Shown piece after piece: positions 43,703 to 52,059 of a stretch of 64,000 nt of DNA (position 1 is its first letter; each line of letters opens with the position of its first letter). The stretch comes from Luedemannella flava. GTDB taxonomy: Bacteria; Actinomycetota; Actinomycetes; Mycobacteriales; Micromonosporaceae. The stretch covers positions 162,629-226,628 of the forward strand of contig NZ_BAAALT010000053.1 in assembly GCF_039528515.1 (NCBI RefSeq), written 5' to 3'. The position numbers and the translations under genes are program-made. The notes below the pieces were generated by a model. The model made no database searches, had not been told where the DNA came from, and worked only from the letters and a program-made list of their open reading frames with translations.

Positions 43703-44057
43703 CTAGGGGTTCCTCTCGAACGCGGCTAGCGGTCCTTTTATGAATGTTAGCGAGGAGTGTCAACGGGCGCCGTAGGGCTTACAAAGATCGACACAACGGA
43801 CTCCAGGTGGTGCTCCACCCGACTTATGGTGCAACCGGGTAACGTGCGGTTCGTCGAGGACGTTCGGCCAGTCGGCTTCGCGGCTTTCGGGTCCGGCTGT
43901 CTGTGCGTAATCAGGCGTTCATGCTTCATCTATTCGAGGCTCGCCAACCACCACCCGGAGGCCAACGGCGCTGCGACGGCGTTTCCTACTGGCCGATTTC
44001 GCTGTTGTGCTATCCGCCCGTCAAGACTTCGATCGCCGGTGGGTTAGCGTGGCACGC
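43703..44057. other. Gene-free stretch at the right edge of the island
   Basis: About 355 bases without a credible gene. GC rises from ~55% to over 60% towards 44058, so the island's right boundary lies here. It should contain the divergent promoters for the Nudix gene (left) and the epimerase (right). No direct repeat of the left edge was found by eye. Confidence 0.5.
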
Positions 44058-45047
44058 GTGAGCGCACTCAAGGTCCTCTTCGTCGGCGGCAGCGGCATCA
44101 TCAGCTCCGCGTGCACCCGGCTGGCCGTCGACAGCGGCATCGAGCTGTACGTCCTCAACCGTGGCGCGAGCACCCACCGCCCGCTGCCGGAGGGCGCGAT
44201 CCCGCTGCGCGCCGACATCCGCGACCCGGAGTCCGTGCGGTCAGCCCTCGGCGACCTGGCGTTCGACTCGGTCGTCGACTGGGTGGCGTTCACCCCCGAC
44301 CACGTGCGCACCGACATCGAGCTGTTCCGGGGCCGCACCCGGCAGTACGTGTTCATCAGCTCGGCGTCGGCCTACCAGACGCCGCCCGCCCGGCTGCCCG
44401 TCACCGAGTCCACCCCGTTGCGAAACCCCTTCTGGCAGTACTCCCGGGACAAGATCGCCTGTGAGGACCTGCTCGTGGCCGCGTACCGGGAGAAGGGCTT
44501 CCCGGCCACGATCGTGCGGCCGTCCCACACGTACGACAGGACGCTCATTCCGCTGGAGGGCGGGTGGACGTCGATCGCCCGCATGCGCGCCGGCAAGGAG
44601 ATCGTCGTGCACGGTGACGGGACGTCGCTGTGGACGCTGACCCACCACACCGACTTCGCGCAGGGCTTCGTGCCGCTGCTCGGGCACCCGCGCACGGTCG
44701 GCGAGGCGTTCCAGATCACCTCCGACGACGTACTCACCTGGAACCAGATCGCGGACACACTGGCCGCGGCGGCGGGCGTTGAGGCGCGGATCGTGCACGT
44801 GCCGTCGGCCGCGATCGCGGCCGTCGACCCCGACTGGGGCGCGGGCCTACTCGGCGACAAGGCGCACTCGATGGTCTTCGACAACAGCAAGCTGCGCTCG
44901 GTGGTCCCCGCCTACCGGGCGGTCATCCCCTTCGAGCAGGGGGCCCGCGAAATCATCGCCTGGTACGACGAGGATCCCGCTCGCCAGCAGGTCGACGCGA
45001 AGCTCGACGCCCTCACCGACGACCTCGTCGCCCGGTTCCGCGTCTGA
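44058..45047 (+). CDS. NAD-dependent epimerase/dehydratase (atypical SDR)
   Basis: 329 residues from GTG 44058 (GTG 44049 possible). VLFVGGSGIISSACTRLAVDSGIELYVLNRG matches the cofactor loop of the IISSAC-type atypical SDRs, then VVDWVAFTPDHV, FISSASAYQTP and YSRDKIACEDLL (Tyr, Lys). High GC and typical codon use place it outside the island. Its substrate is probably a sugar nucleotide; no partner enzyme is adjacent. Confidence 0.85.
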   Translation: MSALKVLFVGGSGIISSACTRLAVDSGIELYVLNRGASTHRPLPEGAIPLRADIRDPESVRSALGDLAFDSVVDWVAFTPDHVRTDIELFRGRTRQYVFISSASAYQTPPARLPVTESTPLRNPFWQYSRDKIACEDLLVAAYREKGFPATIVRPSHTYDRTLIPLEGGWTSIARMRAGKEIVVHGDGTSLWTLTHHTDFAQGFVPLLGHPRTVGEAFQITSDDVLTWNQIADTLAAAAGVEARIVHVPSAAIAAVDPDWGAGLLGDKAHSMVFDNSKLRSVVPAYRAVIPFEQGAREIIAWYDEDPARQQVDAKLDALTDDLVARFRV

Positions 45048-45205
45048 ACGAGGGCCGACGAGAGCGCGCCGCCGAACGCCGGCAGGTGGTCACCCTGCCA
45101 CCTACGATCGCCAGGCTGACGGCCGTGCGACACCCGGTGCTCAACCGCGGACGGGGAATTCGTCGGCATAGCCGACGAGCGCCTGAGTGCGAGCGTCTGA
45201 TCCCT

Positions 45206-45248
45206 GGTCCCGAGCTGACCCGACCGCGAGGCGGGTCAGCTCGGGACC
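45206..45248. terminator. Perfect 17-bp hairpin between convergent genes
   Basis: 17-base arms (45206-45222 and 45232-45248) are exact complements with a 9-base loop. It lies between the epimerase and the RCC1-repeat gene and would stop both transcripts. Confidence 0.8.
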
Positions 45249-45268
45249 GGCGAGCGCTTGGAGCTGCG

Positions 45269-46465
45269 TCAGGGGAGCTGGGTGGGCTTTAGGCGGTTCA
45301 CATAGTCGCCCAGTCCGAGTTGCGCTGAATCGTTGTAGCCCCAGCAGTAGACGGATCGGTCGTGAATGCCGCAGATGTGCCAGAAGCCCGCGGACAACCG
45401 CTGCCACCCGCTGTCGGCGGCAGCGGCTGGCGTCTTGCGGGTCGTGGTGTCGTTGAACCCGAGCTGGCCATGCCCGTTGTTCCCCCAGCAATACCGGGTT
45501 CCCGCACGGACACCGCAGGTGAAACTGCTGCCCGGTGTTACCGAGCTCCAGCCGGTCGACGTGCCGACCCGGGTGGGCACATTGCGGTCCTCGTTGTCAC
45601 CCAGCCCGAGCGCGTAGGTACTGCCAGAACCCCAGCAGTAGAGGCTACTGTCGGTACGGATGCCACAGGTGTGCCGACTCCTCGTCACGACGGATGACCA
45701 CTTGAACTCGTCGATGAGCCTGATCGGGGAGTTCCGGAAGTTGTAGTCGCCGAGGCCGAGCTCGCCATCGACGTTGTGGCCCCAGCAGTAGCGGGTGCCG
45801 TCGGTCTTCAAGCCGCAGGTGTGCGAATAACCGGCGGAGACGCTGGACCAGTTGAACTGGCTGCCGACCTGGGTGGGCAGCATCCGGTCCGCGTAGTCGC
45901 CGACACCCAGCTGTCCCTCATTGTTGTCGCCCCAGCAGTACAGGCCATGGTTGGTGGCCACGCCACACGTGTGGAAGCGGCCGGCTGACAGCGACAGCCA
46001 CTTGGACTCCCCAATCCAGGTGCGGGGCGCGGTGCGGGCGTTCGTGTCGTTGATGCCGAGCTGGCCATAGTTGTTGTAGCCCCAGCAGAACCGGGTGCCG
46101 TCGGTCTTGAGCGCGCAGGTGTGAAAACCACCGAGGGTGACCGACTTCCAATCGGCGGAGGAAACCAGCGCAGGGCTCACCCGGGCGAGGGTGTCGCCCA
46201 CGCCGAGCCTGCCGTAGTCGTTGTCACCCCAGCACCACAGGGAGAGATCCGATTGGATGCCGCACGTGTGGAACTCGCCGGCGGTGATCTCTACCCAGCT
46301 CGTGGCCGCCATCGCGGGGCTCGCCGTGGTGACCAGCCCACCACCGCCGACTATCGCGAGCAGCGCCGCCGCGAGCGCGACGAACCTGCGGCGGCGTCGT
46401 CGTGCCGGTGGGCCGGATGGGCTGGGCGGGAAGGGGACGGGGACGGTGGAGAGGACCTCGCTCAT
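45269..46465 (-). CDS. Secreted RCC1-repeat (seven-blade propeller) protein
   Basis: 398 residues from ATG 46465. An Arg-rich N-terminus, a hydrophobic core (FVALAAALLAIVGGGGLVTTAS) and AMA-A form a classical signal peptide. Then seven repeats of the RCC1 type follow, each with HTCG...YCWG...LGxGD (for example FHTCGIQSDLSLWCWGDNDYGRLGVGD). Each repeat has two Cys, so disulfides probably stabilise the propeller outside the cell. Actinomycete RCC1 proteins are often surface-exposed; ligand unknown. Not in an operon. Confidence 0.88.
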   Translation of the reverse strand: MSEVLSTVPVPFPPSPSGPPARRRRRRFVALAAALLAIVGGGGLVTTASPAMAATSWVEITAGEFHTCGIQSDLSLWCWGDNDYGRLGVGDTLARVSPALVSSADWKSVTLGGFHTCALKTDGTRFCWGYNNYGQLGINDTNARTAPRTWIGESKWLSLSAGRFHTCGVATNHGLYCWGDNNEGQLGVGDYADRMLPTQVGSQFNWSSVSAGYSHTCGLKTDGTRYCWGHNVDGELGLGDYNFRNSPIRLIDEFKWSSVVTRSRHTCGIRTDSSLYCWGSGSTYALGLGDNEDRNVPTRVGTSTGWSSVTPGSSFTCGVRAGTRYCWGNNGHGQLGFNDTTTRKTPAAAADSGWQRLSAGFWHICGIHDRSVYCWGYNDSAQLGLGDYVNRLKPTQLP

Positions 46466-46600
46466 GGCGATCAGATTTATGGTTAGAAGTTTTTCATTGT
46501 CAACTAAGGCGGCCCGCGGACTGCCGGACGTTGCAAGGTTGCCGAGGTAGGGCCTGTCCCGTACGCGTGGCGCTCTTCGATGCGGGTGAAACGACGCGTA

Positions 46601-47488
46601 CTACGTGCTGCTCGTGGCGAACGGCGTAGCCGGTCGACCGCGCCAGCCCGTACGCGCGACGAACACGCCGCCGGCGGCCGGGTAGCGGGCGACGTCGGAC
46701 GCCGACATGTCCTCCGTCGAGGTGGTGATGAAGAGGTGGTCGAGATCGGGGCCGCCGAAGCAGCACGACGTGACGAGCGTGACCGGCAGGTGCACGGTCG
46801 TCGTCAGCCGCCCGTCGGGGTCGAAGCGGCAGACCCGCGCACCGCGGAAGAACGCCACCCAGACGCCGCCGGCCTCGTCGACGGTCAGGCCGTCCGGGAT
46901 CCCCGGCAGGTGGGACACGTCGGCGAAGGGCCGGCGGTTGGACAGCGCACCCGTCGCCACGTCGTAGTCCAGGACGTCCACGCGGCGCAGCGGGCTGTCC
47001 ACGTAGTAGCAGCGGGTCCCGTCGGGGCTCCAGTCGAGGCCGTTGCTGATGGTGGTGTCCTCGATGGCCGTGGTCAGGCACCCGTCCAGGTCGAGGCGGT
47101 AGAGGTTGCCCGCCCCGCTGCGCAGGTCGAAGGCCATGCTGCCAGCGAAATACCGGCCGGCCGGGTCGACGTTCGCGTCGTTCATCCGCAGGCCCGGCTC
47201 GCCGGCCAACGGCGACGCCAACCGTCTGACGATGACGCCGTCGCGGCACAGCGCGATGCCCTCGGAGTCGGCGACGACCAGCGAGCCGTCCGCCGCCGGG
47301 TGCACCGCGCCGACCGTGCCCGGGACCTCGAACGACGTGATGCGTCCGGTGGCCCACGCGAACTGCCAGACCCGACCGGCGGTGACGTCGACGAACAGCA
47401 GTACGTCGCGGCGCGGGTCCCACACCACGCCCTCGCCGTGATACGGGCGTACGTGCAGCCAGGGTGCGGTCAGGTGGACGTCGGACAT
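46601..47488 (-). CDS. SMP-30/gluconolactonase-family lactonase
   Basis: 295 residues from ATG 47488. Features of the six-blade SMP-30 fold: GEGVVWDPRRDVLLFVD with the metal Glu in GEG (~19), MNDANVDPAGRYFAGSM (metal Asn/Asp), NGLDWSPDG and PDGLTVDEAGGVWVAFFRG (metal Asp). It opens sugar-acid lactones to acids. The start codon shares one base with the stop of the dehydratase gene (TGATG), so both are translated together. It makes the substrate for the dehydratase. Confidence 0.88.
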   Translation of the reverse strand: MSDVHLTAPWLHVRPYHGEGVVWDPRRDVLLFVDVTAGRVWQFAWATGRITSFEVPGTVGAVHPAADGSLVVADSEGIALCRDGVIVRRLASPLAGEPGLRMNDANVDPAGRYFAGSMAFDLRSGAGNLYRLDLDGCLTTAIEDTTISNGLDWSPDGTRCYYVDSPLRRVDVLDYDVATGALSNRRPFADVSHLPGIPDGLTVDEAGGVWVAFFRGARVCRFDPDGRLTTTVHLPVTLVTSCCFGGPDLDHLFITTSTEDMSASDVARYPAAGGVFVARTGWRGRPATPFATSST

Positions 47489-49212
47489 CAGTGGGAGTCC
47501 CGGGGGACCGCGTCGCCCCGGGAGCCGACGAGGAAGTCGAAGTCGGCGCCGGCGTCGGCCTGCAGGACGTGCTCGCGGTAGAGCCAGCGGTACCCGGACC
47601 GGTCCTCCGGTCTCGCCTGGGCGGCCCAGCCCGCGGTGCGTCGGCCCAGCTCCTCGTGGGACACCAGGACGTCAAGGGTCCGCGCCGGCACGTCGAGCCG
47701 GATCCGGTCGCCGGTGCGGACCAGGGCGAGCGGCCCGCCGACGGCGGCCTCGGGGGAGACGTGCAGGACGACCGTGCCGAACCCCGTACCGCTCATTCGT
47801 CCGTCGCTGATCCGCACCATGTCGGTCACGCCCTGCTTCAGCAGGCGGGTGGGGATCGGCACGTTGGCGACCTCGGGCATGCCCGGGTACCCCTTCGGGC
47901 CGGCGCCGCGCACCACGATCACGTCGTCGGCCGCCACGTCCAGGTCCTCGTCGTCGCAGACCGCGTGGTACTCCTCCGGCGAGTCGAACACCACCGCGCG
48001 CCCCTCGTGTACCAGCAGATGCTCCGACGCGGCCGACTGCTTGAGCACCGCGCCGTCCGGGCAGAGGTTGCCCCGCAGGACGGCCGTGCCGCTGCCGGCC
48101 GGCTGCAGCGGCGCGGCCCAGGTGCGGATCACCTCGTCATTCCAGCAGGTCGCGCCCGCCACGTTGCGCCCCATGGTCTCGCCGGTGACCGTCAGCTCCT
48201 CGTTCAATAGCCCCGCCTCGGCGAGGCGCCGCAGCACCACGGGCAGCCCGCCGGCGTAGCAGAAGTCCTCCATGAGGAACCGCCCCGACGGCATCAGGTC
48301 AACCAACGTGGGTACCTGCCGGACCAGGTGGTCGAAGTCGTCGAGGGACAGGTCGACCCCGACCCGGCCGGCGATCGCGAGCAGGTGGATGACCGCGTTG
48401 GTCGAGCCGCCGATCGCCGCGTTGGCCCGGATGGCGTTCTCGAACGCGCCCCGCGTGAGGATCGCGCTCGGCCGGATGTCGTCCTCGACCAGCTCGACGA
48501 TCCGCCGCCCCGCCGACTGGGCGGTCTCGTAGCGCCGGGAGTCGACCGCCGGCCAGGTCGCCGACCCGGGCAGCTGCATGCCCAGCGCCTCGGCCAGGCA
48601 CGCCATCGTCGAGGCCGTGCCCATCGTCATGCAGTGGCCGTTGGACCTGGCCATGCACCCCTCGGCCACCGCGCACTCGGCCTCGGTCATCCGGCCCGCC
48701 TTCACCTCCGCCTCGAACTTCCAGACGTGGGTACCCGAGCCGACGTCGCCGCCCTGGTACTTGCCGTTGAGCATCGGCCCGCCGGTGACCATGATCGCCG
48801 GGAGGTCCACGCTCGCCGCGGCCATGAGCAGGCCGGGGGTGGTCTTGTCGCAGCCGGCGAGCAGCACGACGCCGTCGAGCGGGTTGGCCCGCATCAGCTC
48901 CTCGCCGACGAGCGCGACCAGGTTGCGGTAGAGCATCGCGGTGGGCCGCATCAGCGTCTCGCCGGTGGCCATGACCGGGAAGACGAGTGGGTACCCGCCG
49001 GCCTGCCACACCCCGCGCCGGACCGCCTCGGCGACCCGGTCGAGGTGGGCGTTGCACGGCGCCAGCTCCGACCAGGTCGACGCGATCCCGATCACCGGCC
49101 GGCCGTCGAAGACCTCCGGCCCGTGCCCCTGGTTGCGCACCCAGGACCGGTACAGCATGCCGGACCGCCCCTCGGCGCCGAACCACTGTTGACTGCGTCG
49201 CGTCGCTTTCAT
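47488..49212 (-). CDS. IlvD/Edd-family sugar-acid dehydratase
   Basis: 574 residues from ATG 49212 (MKATRRSQQWF...); ATG 49239 would overlap the divergent gene. [Fe-S] and metal ligands: GCDKTTPG (~114), the EGCMARSNGHCMTMGTAST cluster (~180-195), and the C-terminal VRISDGRMSGTGFGTVVLHVSPEA. The GCDKTTP form is typical of pentonate/hexonate dehydratases rather than of IlvD dihydroxy-acid dehydratase. It dehydrates a sugar acid to a 2-keto-3-deoxy acid. The start lies 25 bases from the divergent FAH-family gene. Confidence 0.85.
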   Translation of the reverse strand: MKATRRSQQWFGAEGRSGMLYRSWVRNQGHGPEVFDGRPVIGIASTWSELAPCNAHLDRVAEAVRRGVWQAGGYPLVFPVMATGETLMRPTAMLYRNLVALVGEELMRANPLDGVVLLAGCDKTTPGLLMAAASVDLPAIMVTGGPMLNGKYQGGDVGSGTHVWKFEAEVKAGRMTEAECAVAEGCMARSNGHCMTMGTASTMACLAEALGMQLPGSATWPAVDSRRYETAQSAGRRIVELVEDDIRPSAILTRGAFENAIRANAAIGGSTNAVIHLLAIAGRVGVDLSLDDFDHLVRQVPTLVDLMPSGRFLMEDFCYAGGLPVVLRRLAEAGLLNEELTVTGETMGRNVAGATCWNDEVIRTWAAPLQPAGSGTAVLRGNLCPDGAVLKQSAASEHLLVHEGRAVVFDSPEEYHAVCDDEDLDVAADDVIVVRGAGPKGYPGMPEVANVPIPTRLLKQGVTDMVRISDGRMSGTGFGTVVLHVSPEAAVGGPLALVRTGDRIRLDVPARTLDVLVSHEELGRRTAGWAAQARPEDRSGYRWLYREHVLQADAGADFDFLVGSRGDAVPRDSH

Positions 49213-49237
49213 GGTCGACACAGTAAGGTCAGTTGCC

Positions 49238-50122
49238 ATGTCGGTCCTACCCCCGAACATCGTCAGGTACCGGATGGCCGGCGCCCCGGACGCCCTCGTC
49301 GGGCTGCACTCCGACGGATTCGTCTCGCGGCTGCGCGACGTTTCCTCACTGTCGGAACTGTGGAGACTTCCGCTGGCGACCCTGCGTGAGCGGTTGGTGC
49401 CGGCGGGGCACGCCGTGCCCCTCGCGGATGTGGAGCTGCTCGCGCCCGTCGACGGCACGACCGAGGTGTGGGCGGCCGGGGTCACCTACCAGATCTCCCG
49501 CGAGGCCCGGGTCGAGGAGAGCGAACGGGCCGCCGACGTGTACCAGCTGGTCTACGACGCACCGCGGCCGGAGCTGTTCTTCAAGTCCCCCGCGTGGCGC
49601 GTGCGCGGCCCGCTCGCCGACATCGGCATCCGTACGGACTCCGAAGTGGACGTACCCGAGCCGGAGCTTGCCCTGGTCGTCAACGCGTACGGCGAGATCG
49701 TCGGGTACACGGTCTGCAACGACGTGTCCTCGCGCAGCATCGAGGGCGCGAACCCGCTCTACCTGCCCCAGGCGAAGACCTACTTCGGCGCCTGCGCCCT
49801 CGGCCCGTGGATCACCCCCGTCTGGGCGGTAGCCGACCCCTACGACCTGGACATCGAGCTGGTCATCACGCGGGGCGGTCGAGTCGGGTGGCAGGGGACG
49901 GCGAGCACGTCACAGCTGCACCGCCGGCTCGACGACCTGGTCGGCTACCTGCTGCGCGGCGACGTCCACCCGGACGGCGTGGTGCTCTCCACCGGCACCT
50001 GCCTCGTCCCGCCCGCGCCATTCACCCTGCACGTCGACGACACGGTCCAGATCACCATCGGCTCGATCGGCACGCTCACCAACCCCGTCCGGCGCGGCCT
50101 ACCAACATCCGTGGAAGGCTGA
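49238..50122 (+). CDS. FAH-family 2-keto-3-deoxy sugar-acid dehydratase (KdaD-like)
   Basis: 294 residues from ATG 49238. The FAH fold is visible: AAGVTYQISREARVEE, ELFFKSPAWRVRGPLADIGIRTDSEVDVPEPELALVVN with the metal Glu pair, GYTVCNDVSSRSIEGANPLYLPQAKTYFGACALGPWI (metal Asp in NDVSSR), and VLSTGTCLVPP. Closest pattern: 2-dehydro-3-deoxy-arabinonate dehydratase of non-phosphorylating pentose pathways. It takes the dehydratase product to a semialdehyde acid. The dehydrogenase that would finish the route is not in the window. Confidence 0.82.
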   Translation: MSVLPPNIVRYRMAGAPDALVGLHSDGFVSRLRDVSSLSELWRLPLATLRERLVPAGHAVPLADVELLAPVDGTTEVWAAGVTYQISREARVEESERAADVYQLVYDAPRPELFFKSPAWRVRGPLADIGIRTDSEVDVPEPELALVVNAYGEIVGYTVCNDVSSRSIEGANPLYLPQAKTYFGACALGPWITPVWAVADPYDLDIELVITRGGRVGWQGTASTSQLHRRLDDLVGYLLRGDVHPDGVVLSTGTCLVPPAPFTLHVDDTVQITIGSIGTLTNPVRRGLPTSVEG

Positions 50123-50125
50123 GAC

Positions 50126-50473
50126 GTGGACGAGCTGGTCCAGCACCAGGGCATCGGCGTCTTCAACGCGGCGTGGAACGCCCATGATCTCGACGCGGCG
50201 TTGGCACTGTGCCACCGTGACATCGTCTTCGAGACCACCGACCCGGCGCCCGATGGGCGTCGGGTCGTCGGTTCGGACGCGGTCCGCGCGGCGTGGGAGC
50301 CGATCTTCGCGAACATGGAGGGCCGGTTCGACTTCGAGGAGATCATCGTCGCGGGTGACCGGGTGATCCAGCGCTGGCGTTACGACTGGGGCGCCGGGCA
50401 TGTCCGCGGCGTGGATCTGATCCGCTTCGAGGCCGGCCTGATCGTGGAGAAGCTGTCCTACGTGAAGGGCTGA
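50126..50473 (+). CDS. SnoaL-like/NTF2-fold protein
   Basis: 115 residues from GTG 50126, three bases after the FAH gene. GIGVFNAAWNAHDLDAALALCHRDIVFETT, GSDAVRAAWEPIFANMEGRFDFEEIIVAGDRVIQRWRYDWG and LIRFEAGLIVEKLSYVKG are the cone-shaped NTF2-like pattern. Such proteins are isomerases, hydrolases or ligand binders. Location suggests a role with sugar-acid intermediates, perhaps as an isomerase, without evidence. Confidence 0.8.
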   Translation: MDELVQHQGIGVFNAAWNAHDLDAALALCHRDIVFETTDPAPDGRRVVGSDAVRAAWEPIFANMEGRFDFEEIIVAGDRVIQRWRYDWGAGHVRGVDLIRFEAGLIVEKLSYVKG

Positions 50474-50476
50474 CCG

Positions 50477-51808
50477 TTATCCCGGCTCCTCGCACGGGCG
50501 CTGGTCGCCGGTCAGGAGCGCGCCGCCGAGCCAGTCGGGCAGGCGCCGGGTCTCCGGGACGGGCGCCCAGCCCGCGCCGTCATCGGCGTACCCCCATCGG
50601 GGTCCCTGCTCGGACAGTGAGCTGAGCGCGGACAGCAGCCGGTCGACGTCCTCCGTGGTGCTGCCGACGCCGAAGCTCACCCGCACGGCCGCCGGGACGC
50701 CGAGGCGGTCCAGCAGCGGGTGCGCGCAGAACCGGCCGTCGCGCACGCCGATGCCGTGCTCGGCGGACAGGTAGGCGGCCACCTTGCCGGCGGGCACACC
50801 GGCCACGGTGAACGCGACGAGCCCGACCGCGTCGACGCTGTCCGACCAGATCCGCAGCGGCGCGATGCAGAGGTCGGCGAGGCCGTCGACGAGGCGGTCG
50901 CGCAGGTGGCGCTCGTGGGCCTCGAGCGCGCCGGGCGCCAGCGCGGCCAGCTCCCGACATGCCCTGGCCAGCGCGGCCACGCCCACGACGTTCGGCGTGC
51001 CGGCCTCGTGGCGGGCGGGCGCCGGGGCCCACGCGGTGCGCTCGACGGTGACCTCCCGGACCGCCCCGCCGCCCGCGAGGTACGGCTCGGCGGCGTCGAG
51101 CCAGTCGCGCCGGCCGACCAGCACCCCGGCCCCGTAGGGCGCGTACAGCTTGTGCCCGGAGAAGGCGAGGTAGTCCACGCCCGTCGCGGCCAGGTCGATC
51201 GGTCGGTGCGGCGCGAGTTGCGCGCCGTCGACCGCCAACCGCGCGCCGTGCCTATGAGCCAACGCGGCGAGTACGTCCAACGGCAGGCGTTCGCCGGTCA
51301 CGTTGGACGCGCCGGTGACGGTGACGAGCGCGGCCGGCCGGCGGATCAGCTCCGCCTCGAGCGCCTCGAGCGTGGCCGCGATCGTCGGTTCCGCGGTGAC
51401 GACCCGGTCGCCGCGCCGCTGCCAGGGCAGCAGGTTGGCGTGGTGCTCGATGTCGAGCAGCACGGCCTCGACCGGCGCGGCCGAGGCGAGCAGGCCGAAC
51501 GCGTCGGTGGTGTTGCGGGTGAACACGACCACGTCGTCGGGGCGGGCGCCGACGAACGCGCTGACCGCGGCGCGGGCGTCCTCGTACAGGGCGGTGCACA
51601 CGCGGGAGAGGTAGCCGGCGCCCCGGTGCACGCTCGCGTAGTGGGCCAGCACCTCGCCGACGTGCCCGGCGACGGCGGCCAGCGCGGGCGCGCTCGCGGC
51701 GTAGTCGAGGTTGGTGTAGCGGGTCTCGCCGCCGTCGACGAGCGGCACGCGCGCGTGGGCGCCGACGACGGGGAGCAGGGCGGTGGGTGCGATGGATGGT
51801 GCCGTCAC
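50477..51808 (-). CDS. Class V PLP-dependent aminotransferase/desulfurase-like, under SAM riboswitch
   Basis: 443 residues from GTG 51808, which has a GGGGG site nine bases before; a TTG at 51823 would overlap the riboswitch expression platform. SufS-type fold: TNLDYAASAPAL, VVVFTRNTTDAFGLL, IEHHANLLPW, VTGASNVTGERLP, DGAQLAPHRPIDL and the Schiff-base Lys in FSGHKLYAPYGAG. The active-site Cys loop of NifS/SufS is replaced here by HEAGTPNVVGV, with no obvious Cys, so it is likely a related lyase or aminotransferase. The upstream SAM-IV aptamer ties it to methionine, cysteine or SAM supply. Tail of ~45 extra residues after RVSFGVGST is unusual. Confidence 0.83.
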   Translation of the reverse strand: MTAPSIAPTALLPVVGAHARVPLVDGGETRYTNLDYAASAPALAAVAGHVGEVLAHYASVHRGAGYLSRVCTALYEDARAAVSAFVGARPDDVVVFTRNTTDAFGLLASAAPVEAVLLDIEHHANLLPWQRRGDRVVTAEPTIAATLEALEAELIRRPAALVTVTGASNVTGERLPLDVLAALAHRHGARLAVDGAQLAPHRPIDLAATGVDYLAFSGHKLYAPYGAGVLVGRRDWLDAAEPYLAGGGAVREVTVERTAWAPAPARHEAGTPNVVGVAALARACRELAALAPGALEAHERHLRDRLVDGLADLCIAPLRIWSDSVDAVGLVAFTVAGVPAGKVAAYLSAEHGIGVRDGRFCAHPLLDRLGVPAAVRVSFGVGSTTEDVDRLLSALSSLSEQGPRWGYADDGAGWAPVPETRRLPDWLGGALLTGDQRPCEEPG

Positions 51809-51824
51809 GGCAATGACCCCCAAA

Positions 51825-51938
51825 GGTCCGCGCTTGCGCCGCCCCGGTCGGGGCGGGCCGTGTCATCACCCGGGGCACCCCACCGCGGAGGAGGGTTGCC
51901 GGCCAACCAGCCGGGGCTTCACGTTGGCACTCGTGACA
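51825..51938 (-). promoter_or_regulatory. SAM-IV riboswitch
   Basis: Read leftwards from 51938 the DNA gives GTCACGAGTGCCAACG, GAAGCCCCGGCTGG, CCGGCAACCCTCC, CCGCGGTGGGGTGCCCCGG and GTGATGAC, the SAM-IV core, followed by a second hairpin (CGCCCCG/CGGGGCG) and GCAAGCGCGGACC, the 3' pseudoknot element. It sits 16 bases before the aminotransferase GTG, so SAM binding probably blocks the ribosome site. The class is typical of actinomycetes. Confidence 0.88.
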
Positions 51939-52059
51939 GCAGTGACCTTAGCAGACGCATCGCGCGAAGCGAATGTCGGTCGGCGATGGCAGAATCCGGC
52001 ATCGCCTGGGACGGGTGCGACAGGTGTGACTCGACTGACGATTCTGGGGAGGGGTGCGC

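Noticed and set aside
43757..44047. 96-codon frame at the right edge of the island
   Set aside because: No ribosome site and no domain; a mix of Cys/Arg/Ser residues typical of non-coding DNA.
50477..51808. True cysteine desulfurase (SufS) identity
   Set aside because: The PLP Lys is present, but the catalytic Cys loop is not; named only as a class V relative.
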